Below, piece by piece: positions 6,133 to 7,174 of a stretch of DNA of 7,174 nucleotides. Position numbers and translations under genes: made by a program. The DNA comes from DATDMG01 sp036518955 (GTDB lineage Bacteria; Actinomycetota; Actinomycetes; Actinomycetales; Kineosporiaceae), in assembly GCA_036518955.1 (NCBI GenBank), contig DATDMG010000413.1, forward strand, positions 1 to 7,174, given 5' to 3'. Numbering within the stretch: position 1 is the stretch's first letter; each line of letters starts with the position of its first letter. The notes beneath the pieces are model-generated. The model was not told the origin of the DNA and made no database searches. It was given only the letters and a program-made list of their open reading frames with translations.

Positions 6133-7174
6133 ATGTCCATCACAATGCTGATCGGTACCCGCAAGGGCCTGTTCGTGGCGCGCCGTTCGAGTGCCGTCGA
6201 CGGCAACTGGGCGGTCGAGGGCCCGACATTCTTGATGCGGGAGGTCGCCGCCGTCGGAGTGGTCGCCACTCCGGCGTCGGTACCTGGGCCGCGGCTGCTG
6301 GTCGGCGTCCGCAGCGAGCACTGGGGCCCGACCGTCGCCCGTTCCGACGACCTCGGGCATTCCTGGCAGGAGACCGACCACGGCTCCATCCGGTTCCCCG
6401 AGGACACCGGCGCGGCCCTGGCGCGGGTGTGGCAGTTGCAGGCCGATCCCGACCGTCCGGGCCTGGTCTGGGCCGGCTGTGAGCCGACGTCGCTGTGGCG
6501 CAGCGACGACGACGGCGTGACGTTCGAGCTGAACCGCGGACTGTGGGACCACCCGCACCGTGAGCGGTGGGCCCCAGGCTTCGGCGGTGCCGCCGTCCAC
6601 ACCGTGGTGACCGATCCGGCGGATCCGGCCCGCCTCGTGGTCGCGATGAGTACCGGCGGGGTGTACGTCTCCACGGACGCCGGTGCCTCGTGGCGGCCGA
6701 GCAACACCGGGATCAGCGCCTACTTCCTGCCCGACCCCCAGCCGGAGTTCGGCCAATGCGTGCACAAGGTGGCCAGGGACGCCGCCGGACCCAGCCGGTT
6801 GTACGCCCAGAACCACCATGGGGTCTACCGGAGCGACGACGGGGGCCAGTCCTGGACGTCGATCGCGGCCGGGTTGCCGAGCGACTTCGGATTCGTGATG
6901 CTCGCGCACCCGCACCGGTCCGGCACCGCCTGGGTGGTGCCGCTGGAGGCCGACGCCCGCCGGGTACCGCCGAAAGGCCGGCTCCGGGTCCACCGCACCC
7001 GGGACGCCGGCCAGACCTGGGCGGAGTCGGCGGCCGGCCTGCCGGACGACGCGTGGAGCGTGGTCCTGCGGGACGCCGCCTGCGTGGTCGACCGTGGCGC
7101 CACCTCCTCGCCCCTGGTCGCGATCGGCACCCGCGACGGGTGGGTCTACGCCAGCGACGACGAGGGCGAGACCT
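6133..7174 (+). CDS. Asp-box (BNR/sialidase-like) beta-propeller protein, C-terminus cut by window edge
   Basis: An open frame of 347 codons runs off the right edge. It begins MSITMLIGTRKGLFVARR, a start typical of cytoplasmic BNR/WD40-like propeller proteins often labelled exo-alpha-sialidase or glycosyl hydrolase. Repeated Asp boxes (S/T-x-D-x-G-x-x-W) occur at RSDDLGHSW (70-78), RSDDDGVTF (123-131, Trp replaced by Phe), STDAGASW (180-187), RSDDGGQSW (233-241) and TRDAGQTW (289-296), with another starting at SDDEGET at the edge. Each would mark a beta-hairpin turn of one propeller blade. There is no signal peptide, and the Arg triad and FRIP motif of true sialidases are not evident, so enzymatic activity is doubtful and the label should stay structural. 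The ATG at 6133 is preceded by GAGGG only three bases away, a tight spacing. An in-frame ATG at 6145 has no better site. Confidence 0.9.
   Translation, partial: MSITMLIGTRKGLFVARRSSAVDGNWAVEGPTFLMREVAAVGVVATPASVPGPRLLVGVRSEHWGPTVARSDDLGHSWQETDHGSIRFPEDTGAALARVWQLQADPDRPGLVWAGCEPTSLWRSDDDGVTFELNRGLWDHPHRERWAPGFGGAAVHTVVTDPADPARLVVAMSTGGVYVSTDAGASWRPSNTGISAYFLPDPQPEFGQCVHKVARDAAGPSRLYAQNHHGVYRSDDGGQSWTSIAAGLPSDFGFVMLAHPHRSGTAWVVPLEADARRVPPKGRLRVHRTRDAGQTWAESAAGLPDDAWSVVLRDAACVVDRGATSSPLVAIGTRDGWVYASDDEGET

Noticed and set aside
5929..6993. 354-codon minus-strand frame opposite the Asp-box gene
   Set aside because: The plus strand has regular Asp boxes and a clean start, while the antisense frame shows no domain.

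Overview
This is a very GC-rich window with strong third-position G/C bias in every gene. The protein types point to a filamentous-type actinomycete (Pseudonocardia, Streptomyces or Frankia-like): a DUF574/Methyltransf_19 SAM methyltransferase, a MarR-ABC multidrug exporter pair, and a secreted-type nuclease-jacalin protein. The genus cannot be fixed from the sequence alone. There are six protein-coding loci; two are cut by the window edges and one appears to be 5'-truncated.

Left block, minus strand (1-2153). A MarR-family regulator (2088 to 1552) is followed, with a 4-bp ATGA overlap, by an ABC exporter half-transporter (1555 to beyond base 1). The exporter's Walker B position has Asp where catalytic Glu is usual, so it is probably the degenerate half of a heterodimeric drug/lipid exporter. 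Its partner should lie just left of the window. The regulator's promoter overlaps two tandem 15-bp operator-like repeats, which suggests autoregulation.

Intergenic block (2154-2443). It holds four perfect tandem copies of a 16-bp unit that end directly against a good -35 hexamer. Four degenerate 18-bp direct repeats follow in the presumed leader, then a strong ribosome binding site.

Centre (2444-3989). A benzaldehyde-dehydrogenase-like NAD(P)+ aldehyde dehydrogenase on the plus strand is followed by a perfect 14-bp palindrome and a 16-bp-stem bidirectional terminator. This separates it from the convergent gene on the minus strand.

Right block. The convergent gene (5195 to 4011) has an endonuclease/exonuclease/phosphatase domain plus a jacalin-like lectin domain. 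It has lost its signal peptide and the N-terminal part of its catalytic domain, so it is probably a remnant. A DUF574 methyltransferase (5279-6079) and an Asp-box (BNR) beta-propeller protein (6133 to beyond 7174) follow on the plus strand, 53 nt apart.

Nothing here looks like a dedicated defence, CRISPR or mobile system. The most interesting signals are non-coding (the promoter-abutting 16-bp array, the leader repeats and the duplicated palindrome), together with the truncated nuclease-lectin gene and the asymmetric ABC half-transporter.
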